A DNA stretch of 64,000 nucleotides from Micromonospora sp. CP22 (lineage in GTDB: Bacteria; Actinomycetota; Actinomycetes; Mycobacteriales; Micromonosporaceae). A program made the translations under genes and the position numbers. The stretch lies in NCBI RefSeq assembly GCF_009712475.1, contig NZ_VCJO01000015.1, forward strand, positions 1 to 64,000, in the 5' to 3' direction. The notes beneath the pieces are model-generated. The model had not been told where the DNA came from and made no database searches. It worked only from the letters and a program-made list of their open reading frames with translations. Below, piece after piece: positions 23,461 to 32,130 of the stretch (position 1 is the stretch's first letter; every line of letters begins with the position of its first letter).

Positions 23461-23901
23461 ATGAAGCGGCTCTGGACCCCGGCGTGGATCGCACGCCACG
23501 TGGCCATGGTCGTGCTGGTGACCACCTTTCTCGGGCTCGGCTGGTGGCAGGTCAGCCGGGCCGCCGCGGGTAACGCCATCAGCTGGGGTTACGCCGTCGA
23601 ATGGCCGATCTTCGCGGGTTTCGTGGTCTTCGTCTGGTGGCGTGAGGTACGCCATGCGCTACGGGCGGCCCCCGCCCCCGCACCGGGCGGAGAGGTGACC
23701 GCGCCGGCATCCGACGATCACCGCGCCGCGTCCGGCGAGGACGGTACGGAGCGCCCACGGGCCGGCATCCGACGTCCGGTACGGGTCACCCGGGTCTCCG
23801 ACGGTCCGGGCGAGGACGATGCCGACCTCGCCGCCTACAACCGCTACCTGTCATGGTTGAACGCCAACCCGGGCGCGAAGCCCGGCGACTATCCCGGCTG
23901 A
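23461..23901 (+). CDS. Small membrane protein with basic/acidic tail
   Basis: 146 aa. Two membrane segments (AMVVLVTTFLGLGWWQV and VEWPIFAGFVVFVWW) are followed by a Pro/Ala-rich linker and a soluble tail ending DLAAYNRYLSWLNANPGAKP. The first segment resembles the N terminus of SURF1-type assembly factors, but the periplasmic domain of SURF1 is absent. TACCCT lies eight bases before the ATG and no Shine-Dalgarno is seen, so the mRNA may be leaderless. It is followed 26 bp later by a DUF3817 gene with which it probably forms a unit. Confidence 0.7.
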   Translation: MKRLWTPAWIARHVAMVVLVTTFLGLGWWQVSRAAAGNAISWGYAVEWPIFAGFVVFVWWREVRHALRAAPAPAPGGEVTAPASDDHRAASGEDGTERPRAGIRRPVRVTRVSDGPGEDDADLAAYNRYLSWLNANPGAKPGDYPG

Positions 23902-23927
23902 GCCGGCCCCGGAAGGACTGACGAGAC

Positions 23928-24263
23928 GTGCGCGCTGCCCTCACCCGCTACCGAGTGATCGCCTGGGTCGTCGGCGTGGTGCTCATCCTGCTGGTCGTGA
24001 TCGGCATGCCGCTGAAGTACGGCTTCGACAACCCGGTCGTGGTGGAGACCGTGGGCCAGGCACACGGCTTCCTCTACATGGTGTACCTGGTGGCCGCGTT
24101 CGACCTTTCCCGGCGGGCCGACTGGCCGCTCAAGCGGATGATCCTGGTGATGTTGGCCGGCACCGTGCCGTTCGTCTCCTTCTGGGCGGAGCGACGGGTG
24201 AGCGCGCTGGTCACCGCCGAGCAGCGGGAACGCGAGGCGGCGCCGGAACCGATCGCCGGGTAG
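23928..24263 (+). CDS. DUF3817 integral membrane protein
   Basis: 111 aa with three membrane helices. YRVIAWVVGVVLILLVVIGMP, GQAHGFLYMVYLVAAFDLS and MILVMLAGTVPFVSFWAERR match the DUF3817 pattern, including the conserved HG-x-x-Y motif in the second helix. Function unknown. GTG 23928 is preceded by GGAAGGA. It is likely co-expressed with the preceding membrane protein. Confidence 0.83.
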   Translation: MRAALTRYRVIAWVVGVVLILLVVIGMPLKYGFDNPVVVETVGQAHGFLYMVYLVAAFDLSRRADWPLKRMILVMLAGTVPFVSFWAERRVSALVTAEQREREAAPEPIAG

Positions 24264-24270
24264 TTGCGCG

Positions 24271-24291
24271 CGACGGCGATCGTCACCGTCG
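24271..24291. terminator. Short palindrome between convergent genes
   Basis: CGACGG and CCGTCG pair around nine bases that are themselves largely self-complementary. It overlaps the stop of the minus-strand gene at 24283. This is a weak bidirectional terminator candidate. Confidence 0.35.
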
Positions 24292-24810
24292 TGGTCGCCA
24301 CGGTTCGGCACTGGCCAGCGGGTCCTCCCAGCCGCCGTAGCTGTTCATCTCACGGGCCCGGCGCAGGGCCCGGCTCACCTGCCCGAACTGGCGCTCGTCG
24401 TCGCTGCTGAACAGCAGCTCGTCGGCCCCCGCCCGGCGGCCCCACAGCTCGTACGCGGGCGGACGCCAGCGGTCGCCCGCCGCCGCGAGCAGCACCGGCA
24501 CCAGGAAGACAGCCCCGAGCAGGAGGTACGCCCCGGCGGTGAGCCGTTGCAGCCCTCCGGTGAAGCCCAGTAGCAGTCCCACCCCACCGATCACCACCGT
24601 CGACACCAGCACGGCCCGAGTGGCCATCCGGTCGTGCGGCCCCCGGCTGCTGTGCAGATGGGTCAGCTCGGCAACGCGCCAACTGCTGCGGCCGACGGTG
24701 AACCGGTCGGCGGTGACGATGATCCCCGGCCGGGCGTAGAGCAGCCTCGGCGCTCTGCCGGTGTCTCGGGGGGTCCGGGGCGGTCGTACTGTCGCGCCAT
24801 CAGGATTCAC
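24283..24810 (-). CDS. DUF6232-like membrane protein
   Basis: 175 aa. RLLYARPGIIVTADRFTVGR, WRVAELTHLHSSRGPHDRMA, two adjacent hydrophobic helices (AVLVSTVVIGGVGLLLGFTG, YLLLGAVFLVPVLLAAAGDRW) and a cytoplasmic tail with LWGRRAGADELLFSSDDERQ. The layout recalls actinobacterial proteins annotated DUF6232, sometimes in secretion-linked loci; the assignment is from memory. GTG 24810 has a strong GGAGGAGG five bases upstream, which decides the start against the much longer open frame to 25284. Confidence 0.65.
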   Translation of the reverse strand: MNPDGATVRPPRTPRDTGRAPRLLYARPGIIVTADRFTVGRSSWRVAELTHLHSSRGPHDRMATRAVLVSTVVIGGVGLLLGFTGGLQRLTAGAYLLLGAVFLVPVLLAAAGDRWRPPAYELWGRRAGADELLFSSDDERQFGQVSRALRRAREMNSYGGWEDPLASAEPWRPRR

Positions 24811-25266
24811 GACGCCTCCTCCCACGGCTGGTGGCACCGGGTCGGTTCCCGTCGGGCTGGGCGTGGACGCCGGTTGACGGGATTCCCGGCCGCGCGATTC
24901 ATTGTGGGCCGTCGACGCCACTGCGGCTTGAACGTTTCCGATGGTCAGGGGCCTGTCCGGAGCTGCCCGGCGCCGGAGAGAGTGCGTCAAGTCCGGTTTG
25001 TCGGTCAAAACGCCCCGCCATCCGGCGTCATATGCCGAGAGCGACCAGTCCGACATATCGCTGATGCCGTGCTTATCCGGCCCAGCCGCTGCGGGTTGTG
25101 CCACAGCACCCCCATTGGTCTCGGCTTTCTCTGCGGATGACTCCCGTCCCGTACTAGGTTGGGCTGGTCGGCTCGGCCGGCCGCTGCCCACCCGGGCAGC
25201 ACCGGGCCGTCGCCGTCGCGGAGCCTCAGCCGCCCGCGCCGGCCCCGGAGAGGAGCATTCGAGCTC
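24811..25266. other. Intergenic region upstream of NlpC/P60 gene
   Basis: No gene is supportable. TACTAG near 25154 could be a -10 for the NlpC gene. I looked for a c-di-AMP (ydaO-type) riboswitch, common before actinobacterial cell-wall hydrolase genes, and did not find its conserved blocks. The divergent DUF6232-like gene also takes its promoter from here. Confidence 0.4.
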
Positions 25267-26238
25267 TTGTCGTCCCTGACGCACACGCTGCGCGCCCTGA
25301 CGGTCGCCGCCTGCGCACTGGCACTACTCGTGCCGGCGACGATGGTCCGGGCCGAACCTTCACCCGCCGAACTGACCCGGCGGATCGAGAAGGCCTCCGT
25401 CGAGTTGGAACGCGTGGTGGAGGCCCACAACGAACTGCGGGAGAAGATCAAGGACAACCGCGCCGCCGTGAAGCGGTTGCAGGAGCGGCTCGGCCCGTTG
25501 GAGCAGCAGGCCGAGCAGAGCCGGGCGGATGTCGGCGAGCTGGCCGCGACGGCGTACAAGACCGGCAATCTCGGCACCGTCGACGCGCTGCTGCACGGTG
25601 GTGACTCGACCTCGGTGCTGGACCGGCTCGGCACGCTGGACCACCTGACCCGGCAGCGGCAGACCACCATCGCCAGTTTCAACGCCGACCAGCGGCGCCT
25701 GCTCGACGAGAAGACCCGGCTGGACGTGACGCTCAGCCAGCAGGCGGCGCAGTCGCGCGAGCTGTCCTCGGCGAAGAAGCGGATCGAACGCGATCTCGCC
25801 AAGCTCTACGAGATGCGGCGGCAGGCGTACGGGCGGGCGACCGAGCAGCCGACGAACCGACCCAACAGCGCGCAGGACGCCCCCGCCGTCTCCGGACAGG
25901 CCGGCGTCGCCGTCCGGTACGCCTACGGTGCGCTGGGCAAGCCGTACGCCTGGGGTCAGGACGGTCCGGGCAGTTACGACTGCTCCGGGCTGACCTCGGC
26001 GGCCTGGCGGGCGGCCGGTCGGTCCCTGCCGCACAACACCCGGCGGCAGTGGGGTGTGGTGGCGCACATCAGCCGCAGCGAGCTGCGCCCCGGCGACCTC
26101 GTCTTCTACCGCAGCCTCGGCCACGTGGCCATCTACGTCGGCGACGGGCAGGTCATCCACGCACCGACCTTCGGCCGCAACGTGGAGAAGCGATCCGTGG
26201 ATCTCATGTCACCGTACGGATATGGGAGGGTGCGCTGA
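25267..26238 (+). CDS. Secreted NlpC/P60 peptidoglycan endopeptidase
   Basis: About 323 aa. A signal sequence (LTVAACALALLVPATMVRAE) precedes a long coiled coil (about residues 30-190: RIEKASVELERVVEAHNELR and following). The NlpC/P60 domain has the catalytic Cys in YDCSGLTSAAW, the His in SLGHVAIYVG and a polar third residue after VIHAP. It is expected to cleave stem-peptide bonds during growth or division, like RipA-type enzymes. The start is uncertain: TTG 25267 has GAGAGGAG upstream and places the signal peptide at the N terminus; no ATG or GTG does so. Confidence 0.88.
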   Translation: MSSLTHTLRALTVAACALALLVPATMVRAEPSPAELTRRIEKASVELERVVEAHNELREKIKDNRAAVKRLQERLGPLEQQAEQSRADVGELAATAYKTGNLGTVDALLHGGDSTSVLDRLGTLDHLTRQRQTTIASFNADQRRLLDEKTRLDVTLSQQAAQSRELSSAKKRIERDLAKLYEMRRQAYGRATEQPTNRPNSAQDAPAVSGQAGVAVRYAYGALGKPYAWGQDGPGSYDCSGLTSAAWRAAGRSLPHNTRRQWGVVAHISRSELRPGDLVFYRSLGHVAIYVGDGQVIHAPTFGRNVEKRSVDLMSPYGYGRVR

Positions 26239-26277
26239 GTCGCGCCTCAGCGTGGGTCGCACCCGGCGACAGACAGG

Positions 26278-26312
26278 CAACGGCCGGCGTCCTTACCGGA
26301 CGCCGGCCGTTG
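26278..26312. terminator. Bidirectional hairpin terminator
   Basis: A perfect 15-bp stem (CAACGGCCGGCGTCC with its complement) with loop TTACC sits between the convergent NlpC/P60 and sigma-factor genes, 40 and 12 bases from their stop codons. Confidence 0.85.
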
Positions 26313-26323
26313 ACCGTCAGTAC

Positions 26324-27325
26324 TCAGGCCGCTTGCAGGCCCTCCGCGCGGGCCAGCTCCCGCAGCCGGCCCAGCGCCTGGATCTCCAGCTGCCGGATCC
26401 GCTCCCGGGACAGGGAGAACCGCGACGCCACCTCGGTCAGCGAGTGCTCCCGACCGTCCTCCAGCCCGTACCGGGCCCGCATGATGCCGGCCGAACGGTC
26501 GTCGAGGTGGTTGAGCAGCCCTTCGATCCGCTGCCGCTCCAACCCGGTGAGGACGATCTCCTCGGGCGACGGTGCGTCACTGTCGGCGACCAGGTCGCCC
26601 AGGTTGGTGTCACCGTCGTCACCGACCGGTGTGTCCAACGACACGGTGTCCTGCGACCAGCGAACCAGCTCGTTGACCCGCTCGACGGTCACCCCCAGGG
26701 CCGTGGCGATCTGCTCCGGCTCCGGGTCGCCGCCCAGCTCACGGGTGAGCTGCCGGGCCACGTTGCGCATCCGGTTGACGTCCTCCACCAGGTGCACCGG
26801 CAACCGCACGGTGCGCTCCTGCTGGGCGATCGCCCGGCTGATCGCCTGGCGGATCCACCACGTCGCATAGGTCGAGAACTTGTATCCACGCTCGTAGTCG
26901 AACTTCTCGACCGCCCGGACCAGGCCGGTGTTGCCCTCCTGGATGAGGTCCAGCATGGGCATGCCGGAACGGACGTAACGTCGGGCGATCGACACGACCA
27001 GTCGCAGGTTCGCCCTGATGAACAGGTCCTTGGCCCGCTCACCGTCGGCGATCAGCCGCTCCAGTTCCTCCCGGGTGACGCCCTCGGGGACGCGGTCCTC
27101 GCCGAGCAGGTGCTCGGCGTACAGCCCGGCCTCGATGGCCTTGGAGAGGTCGACCTCCATGGCGGCGTCAAGCAGCGGCGTCCGGGAGATCTCGTGCAGG
27201 TAGACTCCGACCAGGTCGCGCTCCTCGGCGACCTCGTCAGTACGCATTCCGATGTTCTTGTCCACGGTGCCCACGGTCCCCTCGCTCGCGCCGGTTGCCC
27301 GGTTCCTTGCCATCCCCACGCCCAT
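26324..27325 (-). CDS. Group-2 RNA polymerase sigma factor
   Basis: About 333 aa. Regions 1.2 to 4.2 of a sigma-70 protein are present: DLVGVYLHEISRTPLL (1.2), LFIRANLRLVVSIARRYV and MPMLDLIQEGNTGLVRAVEK (2.1-2.2), FDYERGYKFSTYATWWIRQAI (2.3-2.4), and SLTEVASRFSLSRERIRQLE (4.2). The long region 1.1 of the primary sigma factor is missing, so it is a non-essential HrdB paralogue (SigB/HrdD-like). Several in-frame ATGs exist; 27325 is preceded by GGGGGAG and is preferred over 27367. Confidence 0.9.
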   Translation of the reverse strand: MGVGMARNRATGASEGTVGTVDKNIGMRTDEVAEERDLVGVYLHEISRTPLLDAAMEVDLSKAIEAGLYAEHLLGEDRVPEGVTREELERLIADGERAKDLFIRANLRLVVSIARRYVRSGMPMLDLIQEGNTGLVRAVEKFDYERGYKFSTYATWWIRQAISRAIAQQERTVRLPVHLVEDVNRMRNVARQLTRELGGDPEPEQIATALGVTVERVNELVRWSQDTVSLDTPVGDDGDTNLGDLVADSDAPSPEEIVLTGLERQRIEGLLNHLDDRSAGIMRARYGLEDGREHSLTEVASRFSLSRERIRQLEIQALGRLRELARAEGLQAA

Positions 27326-27858
27326 CAGCTCCCCCGTAACCTCCGCTGTGCCCATCGGTGCTGGCATCTACACAACAGATGAGACGTGTCGGGGATTCCA
27401 TGTCGTGGGTCGAAAGTGTCACGAATGCCTGATAATCCGCTGAGAACAGCGTCCACGTTTGCTGTCAGCACCCTGCCTGGCTGACGTCGGCGGGCACCCG
27501 TGAGGTCGACGGATCGACGGATCGCCGTCCGTCCCGGTCCATGGCAGCACTGCCTGGCCGACGGGTGCAGCGACCCGGGTCACCGCCGTGCTGCGATCCT
27601 GGTCACTGCCTGATACGCGTACGTGGACCGCTCGGTTCATCCACGCTGGTGGTATTACCCCACGCTCTGGTGAACAATCCGCACCCCGGATCTATGCCCG
27701 GCGTCGTCGGCGCGGCCTGCCGGTCCGTCACGTCCGCCAGCGGCGGGGCGGCCGGGACACCTCGATCACCGGTTCGGGTGGGCCCCGCACCCGTGGTCCG
27801 GTGTCCACCCGATGACGACGTCAACGTGGCAATCCGCTGGTCGTACGGCTTCGCCCCG
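27326..27858. other. Intergenic region between sigma and RpiR genes
   Basis: About 530 bp with no supportable gene. It includes the sigma-gene promoter region on the minus strand. The open frames here (for example 27541-28539) are antisense shadows of the RpiR gene. I see no strong hairpin, repeat or RNA. Confidence 0.4.
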
Positions 27859-28812
27859 TCACACCCGCCGTCGGCCGGAACCCACCCGGTGCGCGCGTAC
27901 GGCTTCGACGCCCGTCTCCAGGGCCCTGCGGGCCCGGGTTCGGTGACGCGCGGCCACTCCGACGAAGAGACAGTCGACCACGGTGAGCTGCGCCAGTCGG
28001 CTGGCCGTCGCGCCGGAACGGTAGGTGGTCTCCCGCGCGGCGGTGGTGAGGACGTGGTCGGCGACCTCGGTGACCGGGGAGCGCGGGAAGTTGGTCAGCA
28101 CCACGGTAGTGGCCCGCTGGGACCGGGCCTGCTCCAGCACCTCGACCACGTCGGAGGTGGTGCCGCTGTGCGACAGACCGATGGCCACGTCGCCACGGCC
28201 GAGCAGGGCCGCCGAGGTCAACGCGGTGTGCACGTCGGGGAAGTAGAAGGCGGTGCGGCCGATCCGGTGCAGCTTCTGCTGGAAGTCCGCGGCGACGAAC
28301 CCACTCGCGCCGGCACCGTAGATGTCGACCCGGCCGGCACCGGCGATGGCGTCCACCACCTGCTCGCAGACCGCCGGGTCGAGCTGTTCGGCGGTCTCCT
28401 CCACGGCTCGTGCGTCGTTGAAGGCGACCGTCGCGATGATCTGGGCCAGGTTCGCGCCGGGCGGGATGTCGCCGCCGGCCACCCGTGCGTCCGGTGGCTC
28501 GACGCGCCGGGCGGCCTCGGCGGCGAGGCGGATCCGTAGCTGCGGGTACCCGCCCACCCCTACCGAGCGACAGAACCGGATCACGGTCGCCTCGGAGGTC
28601 TCGGCGGCGGCGGCGAGGTCCGTGATGGTGCGACGGGCAGCGTCGGCGGGGTTCGCGACCACCAGCCGGGCGACCCGCTGCTCGGCCGGCGACAACGCCG
28701 GAAGCAAGCCGCTGATGTGGACGATCAGCCCGCCGGGCTCGGGATTGTCGGGAACCTTCGGCCTCTTCGCCACCGTTGGACTTACTTTCATGAGTTCGAG
28801 GACGCCAATCAT
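27859..28812 (-). CDS. MurR/RpiR-family transcriptional regulator
   Basis: 317 aa. The N-terminal HTH_6 domain (PALSPAEQRVARLVVANP, ITDLAAAAETSEATVIRFCR, VGGYPQLRIRLA) is followed by a SIS sugar-phosphate-binding domain (VDIYGAGASGFVAADFQQKL, GLSHSGTTSDVVEVL). The family responds to phosphosugars such as N-acetylmuramate 6-phosphate. No MurQ or sugar kinase gene is adjacent, so the target is unknown. Start: ATG 28812 or the in-frame ATG 28791; neither has a strong Shine-Dalgarno. Confidence 0.9.
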   Translation of the reverse strand: MIGVLELMKVSPTVAKRPKVPDNPEPGGLIVHISGLLPALSPAEQRVARLVVANPADAARRTITDLAAAAETSEATVIRFCRSVGVGGYPQLRIRLAAEAARRVEPPDARVAGGDIPPGANLAQIIATVAFNDARAVEETAEQLDPAVCEQVVDAIAGAGRVDIYGAGASGFVAADFQQKLHRIGRTAFYFPDVHTALTSAALLGRGDVAIGLSHSGTTSDVVEVLEQARSQRATTVVLTNFPRSPVTEVADHVLTTAARETTYRSGATASRLAQLTVVDCLFVGVAARHRTRARRALETGVEAVRAHRVGSGRRRV

Positions 28813-28930
28813 GGCGTACGCCGATGCCAGCCGGTCCAGCCTGCCATCGGCGGACCCGGGCCGCCTCCCCCACCGGGCCGGGTCCGTCGGGTCGGGTGGG
28901 GCTTGCGCACCCGCCGACCGGCCACCGCAC

Positions 28931-28936
28931 TAACCT
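28931..28936 (+). promoter_or_regulatory. Candidate -10 of a leaderless SDR transcript
   Basis: TAACCT ends six bases before ATG 28943, with no ribosome-binding site between them. Confidence 0.4.
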
Positions 28937-28942
28937 CGGTCC

Positions 28943-29638
28943 ATGGCGAATCGCAGTGTGTTGGTGACCGGGGCCACCGGTGGTCTGGGTGGAGCGGTCA
29001 GTGCCGCGTTCGTGGCGGCGGGGTGGCGGGTGGTCGCCCCGCAACGCCGGCAACCACAGCCGGTGGGCAGTCCCGACGCCAACGCTCCAGTGCGGATCGT
29101 CGCGGACCTGACCGATCCGCAGGACGCCGCCCGGGTGGCCGAGGTGGCGGCCGGTGACCCCGAGGCTCCGCTGCGGGCGGTGGTCAACCTCGTCGGCGGG
29201 TACGCCAGCGGCGGGCTGGTGCACGAGACGCCGATCGACGAGTTCGACCGGATGCTCACCCTCAATCTCCGCCCGACCCACCTGGTCACCCGGGCCGCAC
29301 TGCCGCATCTGGTGGCCGCCGGTGGAGGCGCGGTGGTCTGTGTCGCGGCCCGCGCGGCGGTCGCTCCCTTCCCTGGTGTCGCCGGCTACGTGACCGCCAA
29401 GGCCGCCGTGCTCGGTTTCGCCTCCGCCGTGGCCGTGGAGTACAAGGCAGCCGGGATCCGCTGCAACACGGTGCTGCCCAGCGTCATCGACACCCCGACG
29501 AACCGCGCCGCGATGCCGGACGCCGATCACTCCCGCTGGGTGGCTCCGGCCGAGATCGCCTCGGTGATCCGCTTCCTCGCGTCGGACGAGTCGGCACCCA
29601 CCAGCGGCGCGGCCGTACCGGTCTACGGGCGGGCCTGA
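28943..29638 (+). CDS. SDR-family protein lacking the catalytic serine
   Basis: 231-aa short-chain dehydrogenase/reductase. The cofactor loop is VTGATGGLGGAV, and the YxxxK pair is present in GYVTAKAAV. The serine normally 13 residues before the tyrosine is replaced: the segment reads CVAARAAVAPFPGVAGY, with alanine at that position. Activity as a normal oxidoreductase is therefore doubtful unless another residue substitutes. The substrate is unknown. The transcript is probably leaderless. The 3' end overlaps the convergent kinase gene by 16 nt. Confidence 0.82.
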   Translation: MANRSVLVTGATGGLGGAVSAAFVAAGWRVVAPQRRQPQPVGSPDANAPVRIVADLTDPQDAARVAEVAAGDPEAPLRAVVNLVGGYASGGLVHETPIDEFDRMLTLNLRPTHLVTRAALPHLVAAGGGAVVCVAARAAVAPFPGVAGYVTAKAAVLGFASAVAVEYKAAGIRCNTVLPSVIDTPTNRAAMPDADHSRWVAPAEIASVIRFLASDESAPTSGAAVPVYGRA

Positions 29639-30351
29639 ACCGGGATCAGTTCCATCGGCACGTCGCCCGTCGGCTCGTCTCCGTCCGCCAGCCAGGGGGC
29701 CAGGTGTCCACGGATCTGGCGGGCCGTCTCCTCGGCTGGGAGGTCCGCGTTGACCGGCACGAACGTCGGATACTCCGGCAGCGTGCGGTAGGCCAGGTCC
29801 GCGGCGGTCAGAAAGGCCAGGGTCTCGTGGTCGGTGCCCCGGCGCTCGATCCGTCGGTACGCCTCGATCGGCTCCACGATCAGCAGGAACGTCACCTGCG
29901 GTCGGGGGAAGACCCGGTAGGCAGCTCGGACCAACCGCTCCCAGCGGTGCCCACCGTGCGCGCGGAGGCTGGCGTACTGGCAGGCCGCGTAGCGGTCCAT
30001 CACGACGATCCGGTCGGTGAACCGGCCGGCGAGCAGGGTCAGCGCGATGGCCAGCCAACGGAGCACGGATTCCACCAGGAGCATGCCGTGGCACCCGAGG
30101 AGCCCCTGGGCATCCGACCGGCCGAGTCGGTGCGCGGCCCGACCGAGCCAGCGCCGCCCACCGGCGTTGCGGTGATAGGTGGCCGGGTAGCCGGCCGCGG
30201 TGAGCGCCTCGGCCAGCCGGTACGCCTGGGTGGTCTTGCCTGAACCGTCGATACCGATCAGGGCTACGGTGCGGAGCCGCCCCCTGCCACCCGTCGAACG
30301 GGGCGCTCCCGTCGGTCTGACCACTTTGGAAAGGCTATCGGACCGGCGCAC
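29623..30351 (-). CDS. Thymidylate-kinase-like P-loop protein
   Basis: 242 aa. Walker A is ALIGIDGSGKTTQAYRLAEAL, and the DR-Y motif (VVMDRYAACQYASLR) and late acidic/arginine segment (YRRIERRGTDHE) match nucleoside-monophosphate kinases of the dTMP-kinase group. The protein is longer than typical Tmk and has a hydrophobic stretch (WLAIALTLLAGRF), so it may be a paralogue rather than the housekeeping enzyme. The start is probably GTG 30351; no good ribosome-binding site is seen. Confidence 0.75.
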   Translation of the reverse strand: MRRSDSLSKVVRPTGAPRSTGGRGRLRTVALIGIDGSGKTTQAYRLAEALTAAGYPATYHRNAGGRRWLGRAAHRLGRSDAQGLLGCHGMLLVESVLRWLAIALTLLAGRFTDRIVVMDRYAACQYASLRAHGGHRWERLVRAAYRVFPRPQVTFLLIVEPIEAYRRIERRGTDHETLAFLTAADLAYRTLPEYPTFVPVNADLPAEETARQIRGHLAPWLADGDEPTGDVPMELIPVQARP

Positions 30352-30487
30352 CTACGAACGAGCAATAAATCCTCTTTTGTCATTTTCATCCCGTTAGCCG
30401 CGTCGGGCAGGTGTGGCCGACCGGAATGCCGGGTACCGATCGGGGATCCCACCGGTGGCATCCGATCGAGTCGACAGGAGAGGCGAG

Positions 30488-31072
30488 ATGGCCGAGCGCG
30501 ACGACGAGACTCTCCTGCACACCCTCAAGAAGGTCGCCGCCGTACTCAAGCAGGCGGAGATCCCGTTCGCCCTGGGTGGCAGCTTCGCCGTCTACGCGCA
30601 CGGCGGGCACTCCAGCGAACACGACGTCGACTTCCTGATCCGCGAGTCCGACGTGGAAGCCGCACTGGAAGCGCTGGTGAGCAGTGGTTTCACCGCCGAG
30701 CGGCCGCCGGAGGACTGGCTGGTCAAGGTTTACGACGGCGGCCGGATGGTGGACCTGATCCACCGCCCGATCGAGACGCCGGTGACCGAGGAGACCTTCG
30801 CCGACACGGTCGTGCGGCCGGTCGACGCCATCCACATGCCGGTGCTGTCGGCCACCCAACTGATGGTGCACAAGCTGCTGAGCTTCTCCCAGCACTACTG
30901 CGATTTCGCCCGCGGGCTGCCGCTGGCCCGCTCGTTACGGGAGCAGATCGACTGGGAACGGGTACGCAAGGAGACGCAGCACTCGCCGTACGCCGAGTCG
31001 TTCCTGGTGCTGCTGGACAGGCTGGACGTCGTGCCGTACGCCGACACCGCCGACGAGAGGGGGAGACAGTGA
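30488..31072 (+). CDS. Nucleotidyltransferase-fold protein
   Basis: 194 aa. The minimal nucleotidyltransferase signature is present: FALGGSFAVYAHGG followed by HDVDFLI, the GG...hxDhDh pattern. No HEPN partner gene is adjacent, so a MenA/MNT-HEPN toxin module is not supported; it could modify a small molecule or RNA. GGAGAGGCGAG precedes ATG 30488, which decides the start over the open frame from 30413. The stop overlaps the next gene by four bases. Confidence 0.78.
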   Translation: MAERDDETLLHTLKKVAAVLKQAEIPFALGGSFAVYAHGGHSSEHDVDFLIRESDVEAALEALVSSGFTAERPPEDWLVKVYDGGRMVDLIHRPIETPVTEETFADTVVRPVDAIHMPVLSATQLMVHKLLSFSQHYCDFARGLPLARSLREQIDWERVRKETQHSPYAESFLVLLDRLDVVPYADTADERGRQ

Positions 31073-31344
31073 CCGAGCACCGCGACTCCGGTGCCGGGCC
31101 GCCCGACGAGTACGTCGAGGCGGAGATCCACCGGCTGCTCACCGAGGATCCGTCCATCGCCGAACAGGGCATCACCGTGGTCCGCACCGAACGCGCCCTC
31201 GTGCTGCACGGCGAGGTGGCGAGCGAACACCGGCGGGAGGAGATCCTGCGTCGGGTCGCCGAACGCATCCCGGACGTGCCGATCACCAGTGACATCGGGG
31301 TGATCCGGGCGCAGGCACCCACGGAGATCGAGCAACTGCCCTGA
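31069..31344 (+). CDS. BON-like small protein
   Basis: 91 aa. IHRLLTEDPSIAEQGITVVR, ALVLHGEVASEHRREEILRRV and VPITSDIGVI resemble a single BON domain without a signal peptide, so it would be cytoplasmic. GTG 31069 overlaps the previous stop (GTGA), indicating coupled translation with the nucleotidyltransferase gene. Function unknown. Confidence 0.68.
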   Translation: MTEHRDSGAGPPDEYVEAEIHRLLTEDPSIAEQGITVVRTERALVLHGEVASEHRREEILRRVAERIPDVPITSDIGVIRAQAPTEIEQLP

Positions 31345-31353
31345 GGAGGTTCG

Positions 31354-32130
31354 ATGGTTATCCGGATCGCCGCTGTGGGGGACGTGCATCTGGACGAGGA
31401 CGTGCTCGGTCGGTTCCGGCCGGCGCTGGAGGAGCTACCCGGCTCCGTCGACGCGCTGCTGCTCGCCGGTGACCTGACCCGGCACGGCACCGAGGCCGAG
31501 GCCCGCTGCGTGGCCCGGGAGTTCGGTGACCTGGGCGTACCCGTGATCGCCGTGCTGGGCAACCACGACCACCAGTGCGACCAGGTGCCGCAGGTGGTCG
31601 GCGCGCTGGAGGAGGCGGGCATCACCGTGCTGGAGGGCGACGGAGTGGTGCTGGACTGCCCTGCCGGCCGACTCGGCGTCGCCGGGGTGAAGGGTTTCGG
31701 TGGCGGCTTCGCCGGCCGGAGCGCCAGCGACTTCGGCGAGCCGGAGATGAAGGCGTTCGTACGCACCACGACCGAGAGCGCCGACCGGTTGGGCGAGGCA
31801 CTTCGCTCGCTGGACTGCGACGTGCTGGTGGCACTCACCCACTACTCCCCGGTGCCGGACACCCTGGCCGGGGAACCGTTGGAGATCTACCCGTTCCTCG
31901 GCTGTTACCAGCTGGGGCAGGCGGTGGACTCGGCGCCGACCGCGCTCGCGCTGCACGGGCATGCCCATCACGGCTCGGAGCGCGGCATCACCCCGGGCGG
32001 GGTACGCGTCCGGAATGTGGCCCATCCGGTGATCAAGCAGGCGTACAGCGTCTTCCACCTCGGTGATCACCTTGATCCGGATGAGGTTTCCGGTGTCGCT
32101 GCCGGGGGTATTCAGCAACCATGGAGCTGA
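31354..32130 (+). CDS. Metallophosphoesterase
   Basis: 258 aa calcineurin-like phosphoesterase. Metal ligands are visible in GDVHLDED, LLAGDLTRHG, VLGNHDH, THYSP and LHGHAHHG. The substrate could be a cyclic nucleotide, a nucleotide or a phosphoprotein and is not defined. GAGGAGG before ATG 31354 is strong. It is third in a four-gene operon (nucleotidyltransferase, BON-like, phosphoesterase, GPGG peptide); the last gene starts inside its final codons. Confidence 0.9.
   Translation: MVIRIAAVGDVHLDEDVLGRFRPALEELPGSVDALLLAGDLTRHGTEAEARCVAREFGDLGVPVIAVLGNHDHQCDQVPQVVGALEEAGITVLEGDGVVLDCPAGRLGVAGVKGFGGGFAGRSASDFGEPEMKAFVRTTTESADRLGEALRSLDCDVLVALTHYSPVPDTLAGEPLEIYPFLGCYQLGQAVDSAPTALALHGHAHHGSERGITPGGVRVRNVAHPVIKQAYSVFHLGDHLDPDEVSGVAAGGIQQPWS

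Noticed and set aside
24811..25266. c-di-AMP (ydaO-type) riboswitch before the NlpC/P60 gene
   Set aside because: None of the conserved ydaO sequence blocks could be found in this region.
27821..30094. A 757-codon minus-strand frame
   Set aside because: It overlaps the RpiR and SDR genes in other frames, is Arg/Gly-rich with no domain, and lacks a ribosome-binding site.
30488..31344. MNT-HEPN toxin-antitoxin module
   Set aside because: The neighbour of the nucleotidyltransferase is a BON-like protein, not a HEPN protein, and carries no RX4-6H motif.
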